A stretch of 64,000 nucleotides of DNA from the NCBI RefSeq assembly GCF_008923245.1, contig NZ_WBOS01000009.1, forward strand, positions 62,001 to 126,000. Reading direction: 5' to 3'. The DNA comes from Cytobacillus depressus. GTDB taxonomy: Bacteria; Bacillota; Bacilli; Bacillales; Cytobacillaceae. Each line of letters starts with the position of its first letter. Position 1 is the stretch's first letter. Positions 16,136 through 25,396 of this stretch are shown piece after piece. The position numbers and the translations under genes were made by a program. Below the pieces are notes generated by a model. The model was not told where the DNA came from. It did no database searches and saw only the letters and a program-made list of their open reading frames with translations.

Positions 16136-18973
16136 ATGCAAGAAACATATAAAGGAAATCCATGGAGTGACTTCCATGGCCCAAATCTTGGATATTTATT
16201 AGAACAGTATGATTTGTATTTAGAAGATATGTCATTAGTAGATGAGAGCTTAAGAGCGATGTTTGCCAAATGGGGAGCCCCTGAACTGCAAGATGGTAAC
16301 TATACCGAGCAGTCTCAGCAAAATGTATCGCCTTCATATATTTTAAATAAAATGAAAGCGCTCGTTAATGTATTAAAGTTGGCTGAAAACATCCGTGCAA
16401 TGGGTCATTTAAAAGCAGATATTTATCCATTAGAGAAGCAAGAAGCGACTGACATGTTTTCTTTGTCTACCTATGGGCTAACAGAAAATGATGTAAGAGA
16501 AATCCCAGTAGAAATGATTTGTCCGGAAATGAGCGGCAAATTATCTGATGGTTTAGAAGCCATTCAATATTTAAAACAAGTATACACAGGCTTTGTTGGG
16601 GTAGAAATTCAGCATATTGATCCAGAAGAAAGAAAATGGCTGCAAAGCAAAATTGAAACTGGGTTTCTTAATAAAGAATTAGTGGAAGCACAAAAAACAG
16701 CTCTATTAACAAATTTGTATGAAGCAGAGGGCTTTGAGCAATTTCTACAAAAAACATATGTAGGACAAAAGCGTTTTTCCGTTGAAGGATTGGAAACATT
16801 AGTTCCTGCTATTAATGAAATCGTAGCTTTAGGTGCAGAGGATGGCATGCAAGACGTGATGATTTCTATGGCTCATAGAGGGCGGCTAAATGTGCTTGCC
16901 CATGTGTTAGAAAAACCATATGAAGCGATTTTTTCACAATTCCAGCATTCGAAATGGGAGCCAAATGAATTCGATCGAAATCGAACATTAAGTACAACTG
17001 GTGATGTAAAGTATCATGCTGGTGATGTAAAGAAAAGACGAATCAATGATAAAGACATTAAAGTAACATTAGCGTATAACCCAAGTCATTTAGAGGTTGC
17101 GGGAACAGTAGTAGAAGGCTATACAAGAGCTGCTCAGGAGGATCGCTCTGAAAAAGGATATCCAAAACAGGATGTAACAAAAGCGTTAGCTGTTTTAGTG
17201 CATGGAGATGCGGCTTTTCCAGGACAAGGAGTAGTAGCTGAAACGCTTAACTATTCAAGTACAGCTGCTTATCAAACCGGGGGAACTATTCATATTATTG
17301 CGAACAATAGAATTGGTTTCACTACGGAAAGTGAAGATTCCAGGTCTACTAGATATTCAAGTGATATGGCGAAAGGATTTCATATTCCGATTTTCCATGT
17401 AAATGCGGATGCTCCTGAGGCGACTCTTTCCCTCATTCGCTTGGCTTTTGAGTATCGCCAAACTTTTAACAAAGATATATTAATCGATTTAATTGGTTAC
17501 AGAAGACTTGGCCATAACGAAATGGATGAACCAATGGCTACGAATCCAGTTACTTACCAAATCGTCCGTAAACATCCGACAATTACAGGAATTTATAAGC
17601 AACAGCTATTAAATGAAAAGTCCTTAACAGAAGAACAAATAGCTGCCATTGAAACGAATACATTCGGAAAATTTGCAAAAGCCTATGAAAATATCGATAA
17701 AAACCAAGAAGAAATTAAGAGTCTTGAAGATATGTTAGCATTTGCAAATAAAGATGTTGCCAAAGTTGATACGACTGTTGATAAGGCGTCCTTAACGAAA
17801 ATCAATCAGGAGATTTTAGAGTGGCCGGAAAACTTCAATGTGTTTGGAAAACTGAAAAGAATTTTAGAACGCAGGCTTGATGTTTTTAAGAACAAAGGGA
17901 AAGTTGATTGGGCACATGCAGAAGCATTAGCTTTCGCAACTATTTTGCAGGATGGCTCTCCGATTCGGTTGACGGGCCAAGATTCTGAGCGTGGAACTTT
18001 CTCCCATCGGAATCTAGTACTGTCAGATGAAAAAACGGGGGAGAAATATTGCCCAATGCATACACTTAGCACTTCAAATGCATCCTTTGCTATCCATAAT
18101 AGCGTTTTATCTGAAGCAGCCATTTTAGGCTTTGAATATGGCTATAATGTGATTTCACCTGAGACACTCGTATTATGGGAAGCGCAATTTGGAGATTTTG
18201 CAAACGGAGCACAAATTATTTTAGACCAGTTTATTTCGCCGGGGAAAGCGAAATGGGGACAAACATCAGGGGTTGTGATGTTATTACCGCATGGCTATGA
18301 GGGTCAAGGCCCTGAACATTCAAGTGCAAGATTAGAACGTTTTCTCCAGCTTGCTGCTGAGAATAATTGGTCTGTAGCGAATCTTTCTTCTTCTGCTCAA
18401 TATTTTCATATTTTAAGAAGGCAGGCTGCTATGCTTCTTTCAGATGAAGTAAAACCGCTTGTATTAATGGCACCGAAAAGCTTATTACGCCATGCTTCAG
18501 CCGCATCTTATCTGGAAGAATTCACGAATGGAGAATTCCAGCCGATTATTGAGCAACCAGGTTTAGGTAAAGAACCTGAACAAGTGGAGAGAATTGTATT
18601 TACTAGTGGCCGCTTAGCAGTTGAGCTATCTGATCATTTAACAGATGTTGAACAATTCAAATGGTTAGATATCATTCGAATCGAAGAAATATATCCTTTC
18701 CCAGAACAGGAAATTAAGAATCTATTAAAAAAATATAAAAATCTTAAAGAAATTATCTGGACTCAAGAAGAACCTAAAAATATGGGCGCATGGACATATA
18801 TTGCTACACGCTTACAACAATTGTTACCAAATGATATACAAGTTTCCTATAACGGCCGCCCGGAAATGGCGAGTCCTTCTGAAGGAGATCCGGTTGTTCA
18901 TAAGAAAGAACAACAAAGAATTATTAACAATGTTTTTACACTAGCAAAAGAAAAAGTAAGTTCAATGAACTAG
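16136..18973 (+). CDS. odhA: 2-Oxoglutarate dehydrogenase E1 component
   Basis: A 945-residue thiamine-diphosphate enzyme that decarboxylates 2-oxoglutarate and passes the succinyl group to lipoyl-E2; the length is typical of Bacillus OdhA. The N-terminal segment [15 protein letters not shown] is present. The active-site core shows [18 protein letters not shown], then the ThDP-binding stretch from [12 protein letters not shown] to [11 protein letters not shown] with NVNADAPEA, and [16 protein letters not shown]. The C-terminal pyrimidine-binding domain has [25 protein letters not shown] and [19 protein letters not shown]. The start is supported by TAGGAGGG. It lies between the DASS transporter and odhB and appears intact. 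Confidence 0.96.
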   Translation: MQETYKGNPWSDFHGPNLGYLLEQYDLYLEDMSLVDESLRAMFAKWGAPELQDGNYTEQSQQNVSPSYILNKMKALVNVLKLAENIRAMGHLKADIYPLEKQEATDMFSLSTYGLTENDVREIPVEMICPEMSGKLSDGLEAIQYLKQVYTGFVGVEIQHIDPEERKWLQSKIETGFLNKELVEAQKTALLTNLYEAEGFEQFLQKTYVGQKRFSVEGLETLVPAINEIVALGAEDGMQDVMISMAHRGRLNVLAHVLEKPYEAIFSQFQHSKWEPNEFDRNRTLSTTGDVKYHAGDVKKRRINDKDIKVTLAYNPSHLEVAGTVVEGYTRAAQEDRSEKGYPKQDVTKALAVLVHGDAAFPGQGVVAETLNYSSTAAYQTGGTIHIIANNRIGFTTESEDSRSTRYSSDMAKGFHIPIFHVNADAPEATLSLIRLAFEYRQTFNKDILIDLIGYRRLGHNEMDEPMATNPVTYQIVRKHPTITGIYKQQLLNEKSLTEEQIAAIETNTFGKFAKAYENIDKNQEEIKSLEDMLAFANKDVAKVDTTVDKASLTKINQEILEWPENFNVFGKLKRILERRLDVFKNKGKVDWAHAEALAFATILQDGSPIRLTGQDSERGTFSHRNLVLSDEKTGEKYCPMHTLSTSNASFAIHNSVLSEAAILGFEYGYNVISPETLVLWEAQFGDFANGAQIILDQFISPGKAKWGQTSGVVMLLPHGYEGQGPEHSSARLERFLQLAAENNWSVANLSSSAQYFHILRRQAAMLLSDEVKPLVLMAPKSLLRHASAASYLEEFTNGEFQPIIEQPGLGKEPEQVERIVFTSGRLAVELSDHLTDVEQFKWLDIIRIEEIYPFPEQEIKNLLKKYKNLKEIIWTQEEPKNMGAWTYIATRLQQLLPNDIQVSYNGRPEMASPSEGDPVVHKKEQQRIINNVFTLAKEKVSSMN

Positions 18974-19001
18974 ACATTTACAAAAGGGGATGTGCAGAAA
19001 A

Positions 19002-20231
19002 ATGTCAGAGATCAAAATTCCTGAATTAGCAGAATCGATTACAGAGGGTACCATTGCACAATGGCTAAAGCAGCCTGGTGAAACGATAGCAAAAGGTGAT
19101 TATATACTAGAGCTTGAAACAGACAAAGTAAATGTAGAGATTATTTCTGAGTACGATGGGGTATTGCAAGAAAAATTGAAAGAAGAAGGTGACACTGTAA
19201 ATGTAGGGGAAACGGTTGCGATTGTTGGCGAAGGCAGCCAGAGCAGCACTCCTTCACCTTCTGAAAGCGGTCAAAGTGAATCAAAGGAGGTATCCGAAGA
19301 AAAATCAGAGCCAACACCTGCTGCATCAAGTGATGTAATTGCTTCTCCTGCTGCAAGAAAATATGCGAGAGAGCACGGCATTGATTTAAATCAAGTTGCT
19401 TCAGCTGATCCATTAGGCAGAGTGCGTAAACAGGATGTATCTAATTATGAGCCGGTAAAACAAGCGCCTGCAGCAAAACCAGCTCCAGCAGCTACACCTG
19501 CAGTACAACAGCCGACTATTTCAGATAGTAAACCAGTCGAGAGAATTAAAATGTCTCGCAGACGCCAAACGATTGCTAAGCGACTTGTAGAAGTCCAACA
19601 TACCGCGGCGATGTTAACAACATTTAATGAGATCGATATGACTGCCATTATGAATTTAAGAAAGAAAAGAAAAGATGATTTCTTAAAACAATATGATGTG
19701 AAATTAGGATTCATGTCCTTCTTTACGAAAGCAGTTGTTGGTGCGTTAAAAGCCTATCCTTTACTGAATGCAGAAATTGATGGCGATGAAATTGTCAAGA
19801 AAAACTTCTATGATATTGGTGTCGCTGTTTCTACTGACGGAGGATTAGTCGTTCCTGTTGTAAGAGATGCCGATCGTTTAAACTTTGCTGAGATTGAAAA
19901 GGGAATTGGTGATTTAGCAAAGAAAGCGAGAGATTCTAAGCTTACATTAGCGGATATGCAAGGTGGAACGTTTACAATCACAAATGGGGGCACATTTGGT
20001 TCATTATTATCTACACCAATATTAAATGCGCCACAAGTTGGAATTTTGGGCATGCATTCAATCCAAAACCGACCTGTTGCAATAGATAATGAAACAATTG
20101 AGAATAGACCGATGATGTATATCGCTCTTTCTTATGACCATCGCATTGTTGATGGAAAAGAAGCAGTCGGCTTTCTAGTAAAAGTGAAGCAGCTTCTCGA
20201 AGACCCTGAAAAATTACTATTAGAAGGGTAA
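19002..20231 (+). CDS. odhB: Dihydrolipoyl succinyltransferase, E2 of 2-oxoglutarate dehydrogenase
   Basis: A 409-residue E2. The lipoyl domain (1-75) has Lys42 in [12 protein letters not shown] Ser/Glu- and Ala/Pro-rich linker, the peripheral subunit-binding domain ([18 protein letters not shown]), a second Ala/Pro linker, and the catalytic domain follow. The catalytic domain ends with [16 protein letters not shown], which holds the active-site His and Asp. The frame also opens at an ATG at 18990, but the ATG at 19002 gives the normal N-terminus [12 protein letters not shown] and suits the AAAAGGGG ribosome site. It follows odhA by 28 bases, so the two are cotranscribed. It supplies succinyl-CoA to the SucCD enzyme encoded just downstream. 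Confidence 0.96.
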   Translation: MSEIKIPELAESITEGTIAQWLKQPGETIAKGDYILELETDKVNVEIISEYDGVLQEKLKEEGDTVNVGETVAIVGEGSQSSTPSPSESGQSESKEVSEEKSEPTPAASSDVIASPAARKYAREHGIDLNQVASADPLGRVRKQDVSNYEPVKQAPAAKPAPAATPAVQQPTISDSKPVERIKMSRRRQTIAKRLVEVQHTAAMLTTFNEIDMTAIMNLRKKRKDDFLKQYDVKLGFMSFFTKAVVGALKAYPLLNAEIDGDEIVKKNFYDIGVAVSTDGGLVVPVVRDADRLNFAEIEKGIGDLAKKARDSKLTLADMQGGTFTITNGGTFGSLLSTPILNAPQVGILGMHSIQNRPVAIDNETIENRPMMYIALSYDHRIVDGKEAVGFLVKVKQLLEDPEKLLLEG

Positions 20232-20234
20232 AAA

Positions 20235-20336
20235 GGGCATGAGGATTGGATTCTAATTCCCACTCTACGATTCTTTTGGTGAAACGGGCATCAGGATCGC
20301 GTTCTGATTCCCACCCTATGTTTTTTGATAATAGGA
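20235..20336. repeat. Two 51-bp tandem repeat units after odhB
   Basis: Units start at 20235 and 20286. Each begins GGGCATSAGGAT and holds a TTCTRATTCCCACYCTA segment; the second halves diverge. Seen directly; function unknown. Confidence 0.6.
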
Positions 20337-20342
20337 AAATTA

Positions 20343-20375
20343 GGAAGCTATTATCCGACAATTGGAATAGCTTCC
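20343..20375 (+). promoter_or_regulatory. Perfect inverted repeat between odhB and sucC
   Basis: GGAAGCTATT and AATAGCTTCC form a 10-bp stem around a 13-base loop. There is no T-run after it, so it is not a standard terminator. It could stabilise or process the odhAB message, attenuate sucCD expression, or bind a regulator. Confidence 0.5.
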
Positions 20376-20416
20376 AAGTATAAATATAAGACTTTCTAAA
20401 TTAGAGGAGGAGTAAT

Positions 20417-21577
20417 ATGAATATTCATGAGTATCAAGGAAAAGAAGTCCTTAGACAATATGGAGTTATGGTTCCGAACGGAAGAGTTGCTTTTACAGTT
20501 GAAGAGGCAGTTGAAGCAGCAAAAGAACTAGGTACTGAAGTATGTGTGGTGAAAGCACAAATTCATGCAGGTGGCCGTGGTAAGGCTGGCGGTGTAAAGG
20601 TTGCTAAAAATTTAGAAGAAGTACGTTTGTATGCGACCGAGATTTTAGGAAAAACACTTGTTACACATCAAACAGGGCCAGAAGGGAAAGAAGTCAAGCG
20701 TCTTCTCATTGAAGAAGGCTGTGATATTCAAAAAGAGTACTATGTTGGCCTAGTATTGGACCGTGCCACTTCACGCGTCGTTCTTATGGCTTCTGAAGAG
20801 GGTGGAACAGAAATTGAGGAAGTAGCTGAAAAAACACCTGAGAAGATTTTTAAGGAAGAAATCGATCCAGTTGTTGGCTTAACTCCTTTTCAGGCTCGTC
20901 GAATAGCTTTTAATATTAATATTCCAAACAAACTAGTTGGACAGGCTGTTAAATTTATGATGGGCTTATATCAAGCTTATATCGAGAAGGACTGCTCTAT
21001 TGCAGAAATTAATCCGCTAGTCATTACTGGCGACGGTAAAGTTATTGCCTTAGATGCAAAATTAAACTTTGACTCTAATGCTCTCTATCGTCAGAAAGAT
21101 ATTATTGAATTACGTGACTTAGATGAAGAAGATCCGAAAGAAATTGAAGCTTCCAAGTATGACTTAAGCTATATTTCATTAGATGGAAATATTGGGTGCA
21201 TGGTGAATGGTGCGGGACTTGCGATGGCGACAATGGATATCGTTAAGCACTATGGCGGCGATCCCGCTAACTTCCTTGATGTTGGTGGCGGTGCAACAGC
21301 TGAGAAAGTAACAGAAGCCTTCAAAATTATTCTGTCTGATGAAAGCGTTAAAGGAATCTTTGTGAATATCTTTGGCGGAATCATGAAATGTGATGTCATC
21401 GCAACAGGCGTTGTAGAAGCCGCAAAACAAGTAGGCTTAAAGGTGCCTTTAGTTGTTCGTTTAGAAGGAACAAATGTTGATTTAGGCAAGAAAATTCTTG
21501 CTGAATCAGATATTGATATTATTGCAGCAGATTCTATGGCTGACGGTGCACAAAAAATTGTTTCATTAGTTGGTTAG
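20417..21577 (+). CDS. sucC: Succinyl-CoA synthetase (ADP-forming), beta subunit
   Basis: A 386-residue subunit with an ATP-grasp fold. The N-terminus [17 protein letters not shown] is diagnostic. [16 protein letters not shown] is the nucleotide-grasp segment, AEINPLVIT binds metal, and [14 protein letters not shown] with FLDVGGGA builds the CoA-ligase face. With SucD it makes ATP from succinyl-CoA. It starts after AGAGGAGGAG, and its stop lies 25 bases before the likely sucD start, a normal sucCD operon. Its placement beside odhAB rather than near dprA/topA, the usual Bacillus location of sucCD, suggests either a rearrangement or a second copy. Confidence 0.96.
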   Translation: MNIHEYQGKEVLRQYGVMVPNGRVAFTVEEAVEAAKELGTEVCVVKAQIHAGGRGKAGGVKVAKNLEEVRLYATEILGKTLVTHQTGPEGKEVKRLLIEEGCDIQKEYYVGLVLDRATSRVVLMASEEGGTEIEEVAEKTPEKIFKEEIDPVVGLTPFQARRIAFNINIPNKLVGQAVKFMMGLYQAYIEKDCSIAEINPLVITGDGKVIALDAKLNFDSNALYRQKDIIELRDLDEEDPKEIEASKYDLSYISLDGNIGCMVNGAGLAMATMDIVKHYGGDPANFLDVGGGATAEKVTEAFKIILSDESVKGIFVNIFGGIMKCDVIATGVVEAAKQVGLKVPLVVRLEGTNVDLGKKILAESDIDIIAADSMADGAQKIVSLVG

Positions 21578-21602
21578 GCGAAAAAGTAAAGGAGGAATCA
21601 TA

Positions 21603-22505
21603 ATGAGCGTATTTATTAATAAAGATACTAAAGTAATCGTACAAGGAATTACAGGGGCAACAGCCCTCTTTCATACGAAACAAATGCTTGAATATGGTAC
21701 ACAGATTGTTGGTGGTGTCACTCCTGGAAAAGGAGGAACAGAAGTCGAAGGTGTACCTGTTTTCAATACGGTTGAGGATGCTGTAAAGTCTACTGGGGCA
21801 ACAGCTTCAGTAATTTATGTTCCAGCTCCATTTGCCGCGGATGCGATTTTAGAAGCGGTTGATGCAGAACTTGAACTTACAATCTGTATCACAGAGCATA
21901 TTCCTGTACTAGATATGGTGAAGGTAAAACGCTATATGGAGGGCAAGAAAACTCGCCTAATAGGACCGAACTGCCCAGGTGTCATCACAGCAGACGAATG
22001 TAAGATTGGTATAATGCCAGGTTATATTCATAAGAAAGGTCATGTGGGAGTTGTTTCACGTTCTGGAACGCTAACCTATGAAGCAGTACACCAATTAACG
22101 ACAGCTGGTATTGGCCAAACTACTGCTGTTGGTATCGGGGGCGATCCTGTTAATGGAACAAACTTCATCGATGTGTTAAAAGCATTTAATGAAGACCCTG
22201 AAACATATGCGGTTATTATGATAGGGGAGATTGGCGGTACAGCTGAAGAAGAAGCCGCTGAATGGGTGAAAGCGAATATGACGAAGCCTGTAGTCGGATT
22301 TATTGGTGGACAAACTGCTCCTCCAGGAAAACGTATGGGCCACGCAGGTGCGATCATTTCAGGCGGTAAAGGTACGGCAGATGAGAAAATCCGCGTCATG
22401 AACGAATGTGGAATTGAAGTTGCTCCTACACCATCAGTCATGGGTAAAACATTGATTAAAGTACTGAAAGAAAAAGGCCTTTACGATAAATGTAAAACAC
22501 ATTAA
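21603..22505 (+). CDS. sucD: Succinyl-CoA synthetase, alpha subunit
   Basis: A 300-residue CoA-binding subunit. The frame is open from 21570, but the ATG at 21603 follows AAAGGAGG and gives the normal start [18 protein letters not shown]. It shows the CoA-binding Rossmann region with [18 protein letters not shown], and the phosphohistidine loop [17 protein letters not shown] with His at about residue 247. It works with the preceding sucC product, and a strong terminator follows. With odhA, odhB and lpd it encodes the step from 2-oxoglutarate to succinate with NADH and ATP yield. Confidence 0.96.
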   Translation: MSVFINKDTKVIVQGITGATALFHTKQMLEYGTQIVGGVTPGKGGTEVEGVPVFNTVEDAVKSTGATASVIYVPAPFAADAILEAVDAELELTICITEHIPVLDMVKVKRYMEGKKTRLIGPNCPGVITADECKIGIMPGYIHKKGHVGVVSRSGTLTYEAVHQLTTAGIGQTTAVGIGGDPVNGTNFIDVLKAFNEDPETYAVIMIGEIGGTAEEEAAEWVKANMTKPVVGFIGGQTAPPGKRMGHAGAIISGGKGTADEKIRVMNECGIEVAPTPSVMGKTLIKVLKEKGLYDKCKTH

Positions 22506-22553
22506 TAAAGGAAATTAGGTTACTAAACAGAGACATTTTTATAATAAGGTCGA

Positions 22554-22604
22554 AACAAAAGAAAAATAGTCTTCTCTTTTCGGGAAGGCTATTTTTCTTT
22601 TGTT
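22554..22604 (+). terminator. Strong terminator after sucD
   Basis: A roughly 21-bp stem (AACAAAAGAAAAATAGTCTTC with its near-complement, one G-T pair) has an 8-base loop and a T-rich 3' arm, giving a long end signal for the odh-suc region. Confidence 0.85.
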
Positions 22605-22754
22605 TAATTTTATAGGATGCTTAATGGATTAATTATAAAAATACTATATTAAACTTTAATATTGGAGTATAACAATATACAATAAGAGAGGCTCGTTGAA
22701 AAAGCCCGATTATTTATAAGTAGATATGTTCAGCAATGTTAGGGAGGATTTCAT

Positions 22755-23363
22755 TTGATTAAAATAATCTGGCTGTATATCCTTTTGTTTTTTATAGCTC
22801 TATTAATGGGGTTCGTTGGTGCTCCCCAATGGATTGTTAATATCGTTTTTATTCTGTTCGTATTTGTCATTCTTTATATTTTATTCTATCCGATTCTGTT
22901 CGAAAAAGATCTCAAAAAGATCATGAGGTTTTTAAGAAAGTCGAAACAATCACATTATCAATTTATTTACCATATGTTCAATGGGGATATGCAAGTCGCT
23001 GAAAAGTCGATTGAACGAATTCGTTCAAAGCAACTAAAAAATATCGATAAGATTATGCTGTTAGTAAAGCAGGAGAGGTTCACGGATGCGAAAGCACTCC
23101 TTCCACAGTTAAGGAATTCCGTATATAAATGGTACTATAGTGCGGCAATTGCGCTTGAAGAAAAGGATGAAGAGGCATATAAGAAATTCAAATCTCATCT
23201 TAAAGATCCAATCTATATTTCGTGGCTTGAGATGGAGGAAAAAGTCCGTCTTGGCAGAAAAGATGAGGCATTAGCGATGCTCGATGAACAAATGGCGACG
23301 CTAAGAGGATTGAAATTATTATCCGCTGCACAATATCAAAAAGAGCTAGAAGAAAGATTCTAG
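22755..23363 (+). CDS. Uncharacterised two-helix membrane protein with helical cytoplasmic part
   Basis: I do not recognise this 202-residue protein. The first 50 residues are two hydrophobic helices (about 4-22 and 28-48, ending FYPILFEKDL). The rest is charged and helical (about 55-200), with repeated pairs of helices such as KIMLLVKQERFTDAKALL and KVRLGRKDEALAMLDEQM that look like degenerate tetratricopeptide repeats. It is probably anchored in the membrane with the helical part inside the cell, perhaps as a protein-interaction platform. The TTG start is supported by AGGGAGGA eight bases upstream. It is monocistronic, with terminators on both sides. Confidence 0.7.
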   Translation: MIKIIWLYILLFFIALLMGFVGAPQWIVNIVFILFVFVILYILFYPILFEKDLKKIMRFLRKSKQSHYQFIYHMFNGDMQVAEKSIERIRSKQLKNIDKIMLLVKQERFTDAKALLPQLRNSVYKWYYSAAIALEEKDEEAYKKFKSHLKDPIYISWLEMEEKVRLGRKDEALAMLDEQMATLRGLKLLSAAQYQKELEERF

Positions 23364-23381
23364 GACACTGAATAAATTGGT

Positions 23382-23432
23382 CCTGATCCCAGACTCGTTA
23401 GCATATAAATGGAGCGGGGATCAGCATTTTTT
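23382..23432 (+). terminator. Terminator after the two-helix membrane protein gene
   Basis: CTGATCCC pairs with GGGGATCAG over a long loop and is followed by CATTTTTT. Confidence 0.7.
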
Positions 23433-23536
23433 AATGAAATGGCTTTGTTAAACAATGTTGTTAATGGACACGCGGTTTCGATTTACCTTCCATAAAGAGT
23501 CGGCGTTACTTAAAACAAAATGCAATTGAAAATGAA

Positions 23537-23570
23537 TGAAGCTGTTGCTACAAATGTTCGCAACAGCTTC
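23537..23570 (-). terminator. Terminator for the M28 aminopeptidase gene
   Basis: GAAGCTGTTG and CAACAGCTTC form a perfect 10-bp stem just beyond the minus-strand stop codon. The T-tail on that strand is short and mixed. Confidence 0.65.
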
Positions 23571-23580
23571 CAATTAGATA

Positions 23581-24975
23581 TTAAAGGTGTAGATCCCCAT
23601 CAAACTTAGCTTCTATAGGTATAGGGGCTACCTTAGAACGTTCTAAAGCCGGTGTATCAGGACGGGCTGCCTGATAGATGGCCGCGCCTAGTACTTGAGC
23701 TGTTTTTAATAGTTTTTCTTTGCTTATTAATTCAATTTTATCATTAGGAGAATGGTATTCTGGTTCTAGGGGAGCATACGAAAAGACAGCTGCCGGAATG
23801 CCAACCTCTGTGAATGGCTGGTGGTCACTCCTTCCGACTTGGTTATACGAAATCGCTTCATACAATCGAGTTCCGGCCGAATTTCCTAAAGTTGTGACGG
23901 TGTTCGGCTTGCCATCTACTGTAAACATTGCAAATTCCCCGGCATTTTTGCTTCCTACCATGTCCATATTAAACATTGCAACCGTACGGTTAATTTCATC
24001 CTTGGAAAGCTGCTTAGTATAATGATAGGATCCTAGCAAACCTCTTTCTTCTGCACCAAACGTAATAAAACGAATTTCGGTATCAGTAGGGGTGTTTGCC
24101 AGTACTCTAGCTAACTCCAATAAAACAGACGTTCCTGATGCGTTGTCACTCGCGCCTGTACCAACTGCAACGGAATCATGATGAGCTCCAACCATGATAA
24201 TTTGCTTTGTATCATTATTGGCTTGCGGTTTTTTGGTGGCAATGACATTATAGGAGGTTGCCATGGTAAACTTCGCACCTTCAATTCGCATTGTGCCGGT
24301 AAGAGCTGTTTGTCCCAAAGTAGAAACTAATGCGTCCCCCTCTGCTTTGGTCATGAATAAGGTTGGAAGATTCGATTCATCAGCTGCAAGGTTTGACGTG
24401 GGTAATCCTGCCACATCGTTGATAATAATGACTCCGCTTGCCCCGGCATTTTTGGCATTTGACATTTTTGTTGCAAAGGGAATTCCTCCGCCTCGATGAA
24501 CCAAAGCAATTTTTCGGGATACATCTTTTCCAGCCACTTCAGCTTCACTTCCAAGTCCAACATATACCAACTCACTGCTCATTCCGCCGGATGGTGTATT
24601 TTGCGAGTAACCAAAAGCCGTTACCTGATAACTCGTTCCATTTACAGAAAAAGAGGCTGTCGTTGGTCTGTTGTAGCTGGATACAATTTTAAATGGCTGG
24701 ATCTCCACATTATTGAAGCCATATTGCTTAAATTGATTTGCTATGTACTCTACCGTTTGGTCTTCCTTTGCTGTGCCGGCTACACGCGGGCCGATGGTCT
24801 CTGCCAAATAAGAAACATTTTCATAAATACGATCGACATCAATGCGTTTTACAACCTTGTTGTCAAAGGCTTGTTGGGATGGATTGTCCCTTGTCTCTGC
24901 AAAAGCAGAGTGTGAAGCTGCCAATAAACTTCCAATAAGAATTGTTGTACCTACAATCTTCGTACCCTTTTTCAA
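23581..24975 (-). CDS. Secreted M28-family zinc aminopeptidase (YwaD-like)
   Basis: A 464-residue secreted double-zinc aminopeptidase. A signal peptide spans about 1-26 (KKGTK, hydrophobic core, SHSAFA). A protease-associated (PA) insert covers about 130-230 (GKDVSRKIALVHRGG to SGVIIIND). The M28 catalytic ligands are all present: GAHHDSV (His), GASDNASG (Asp), GAEERGL (Glu pair), MDMVG (Asp) and YHSPNDK (His). It should remove N-terminal residues from peptides outside the cell or at the wall. Length and layout match B. subtilis YwaD. It lies on the same strand as, and downstream of, an M14 carboxypeptidase gene, but a terminator-like hairpin separates them. Together they suggest extracellular peptide scavenging. 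Confidence 0.92.
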   Translation of the reverse strand: MKKGTKIVGTTILIGSLLAASHSAFAETRDNPSQQAFDNKVVKRIDVDRIYENVSYLAETIGPRVAGTAKEDQTVEYIANQFKQYGFNNVEIQPFKIVSSYNRPTTASFSVNGTSYQVTAFGYSQNTPSGGMSSELVYVGLGSEAEVAGKDVSRKIALVHRGGGIPFATKMSNAKNAGASGVIIINDVAGLPTSNLAADESNLPTLFMTKAEGDALVSTLGQTALTGTMRIEGAKFTMATSYNVIATKKPQANNDTKQIIMVGAHHDSVAVGTGASDNASGTSVLLELARVLANTPTDTEIRFITFGAEERGLLGSYHYTKQLSKDEINRTVAMFNMDMVGSKNAGEFAMFTVDGKPNTVTTLGNSAGTRLYEAISYNQVGRSDHQPFTEVGIPAAVFSYAPLEPEYHSPNDKIELISKEKLLKTAQVLGAAIYQAARPDTPALERSKVAPIPIEAKFDGDLHL

Positions 24976-25355
24976 AATCGTTCCCCTCCCTATTTAACAA
25001 TCAAGTTAATTATATAGTCATAGTTTAAACGTCTTCAATGGGAGGTTTTGTCGTATTATGACTAGTACTACTGAATGATTGTGAGCAGGTTGTAATATTT
25101 AATAATGTTGATTTTCCCGTGCCATTTATTTTAGCTGTATTTCTCGTTTAATTTCAGGATCCTTTCCTCATACATTTTCTTAGTTATGCGGCTTATAGCA
25201 TACGGCCCCCATACATTAATAAAATGCTTCATTTCCTTTTCTCGAGCTCTTACGCTACTAATCTTGACGCCATTGCGCCCATATGTTTAAGCCAGTCCTA
25301 GGCGAATTGCCCAAAAGATATATGTTATTGCATTATTTTAGAAAATTGGAAAATG
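24976..25355. other. Intergenic region with a possible coding remnant on the minus strand
   Basis: About 380 bases. On the minus strand near 25130-25285 a stop-free stretch of about 45 codons reads VRAREKEMKHFINVWGPYA and then a lysine-rich helix ending LKLNEKYS, but it has no ribosome site and a stop lies just upstream. It could be the tail of a lost gene; I do not recognise it. Nothing else is apparent. Confidence 0.3.
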
Positions 25356-25392
25356 AAAAAGGAGTTGACCCCGTAAGGCCAACCCCTTGCAA
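25356..25392 (-). terminator. Terminator for the M14 carboxypeptidase gene
   Basis: On the minus strand AAGGGGTTG pairs with CAACTCCTT (one mismatch) and is followed by TTTTTCATTTT. Confidence 0.75.
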
Positions 25393-25396
25393 ACCG

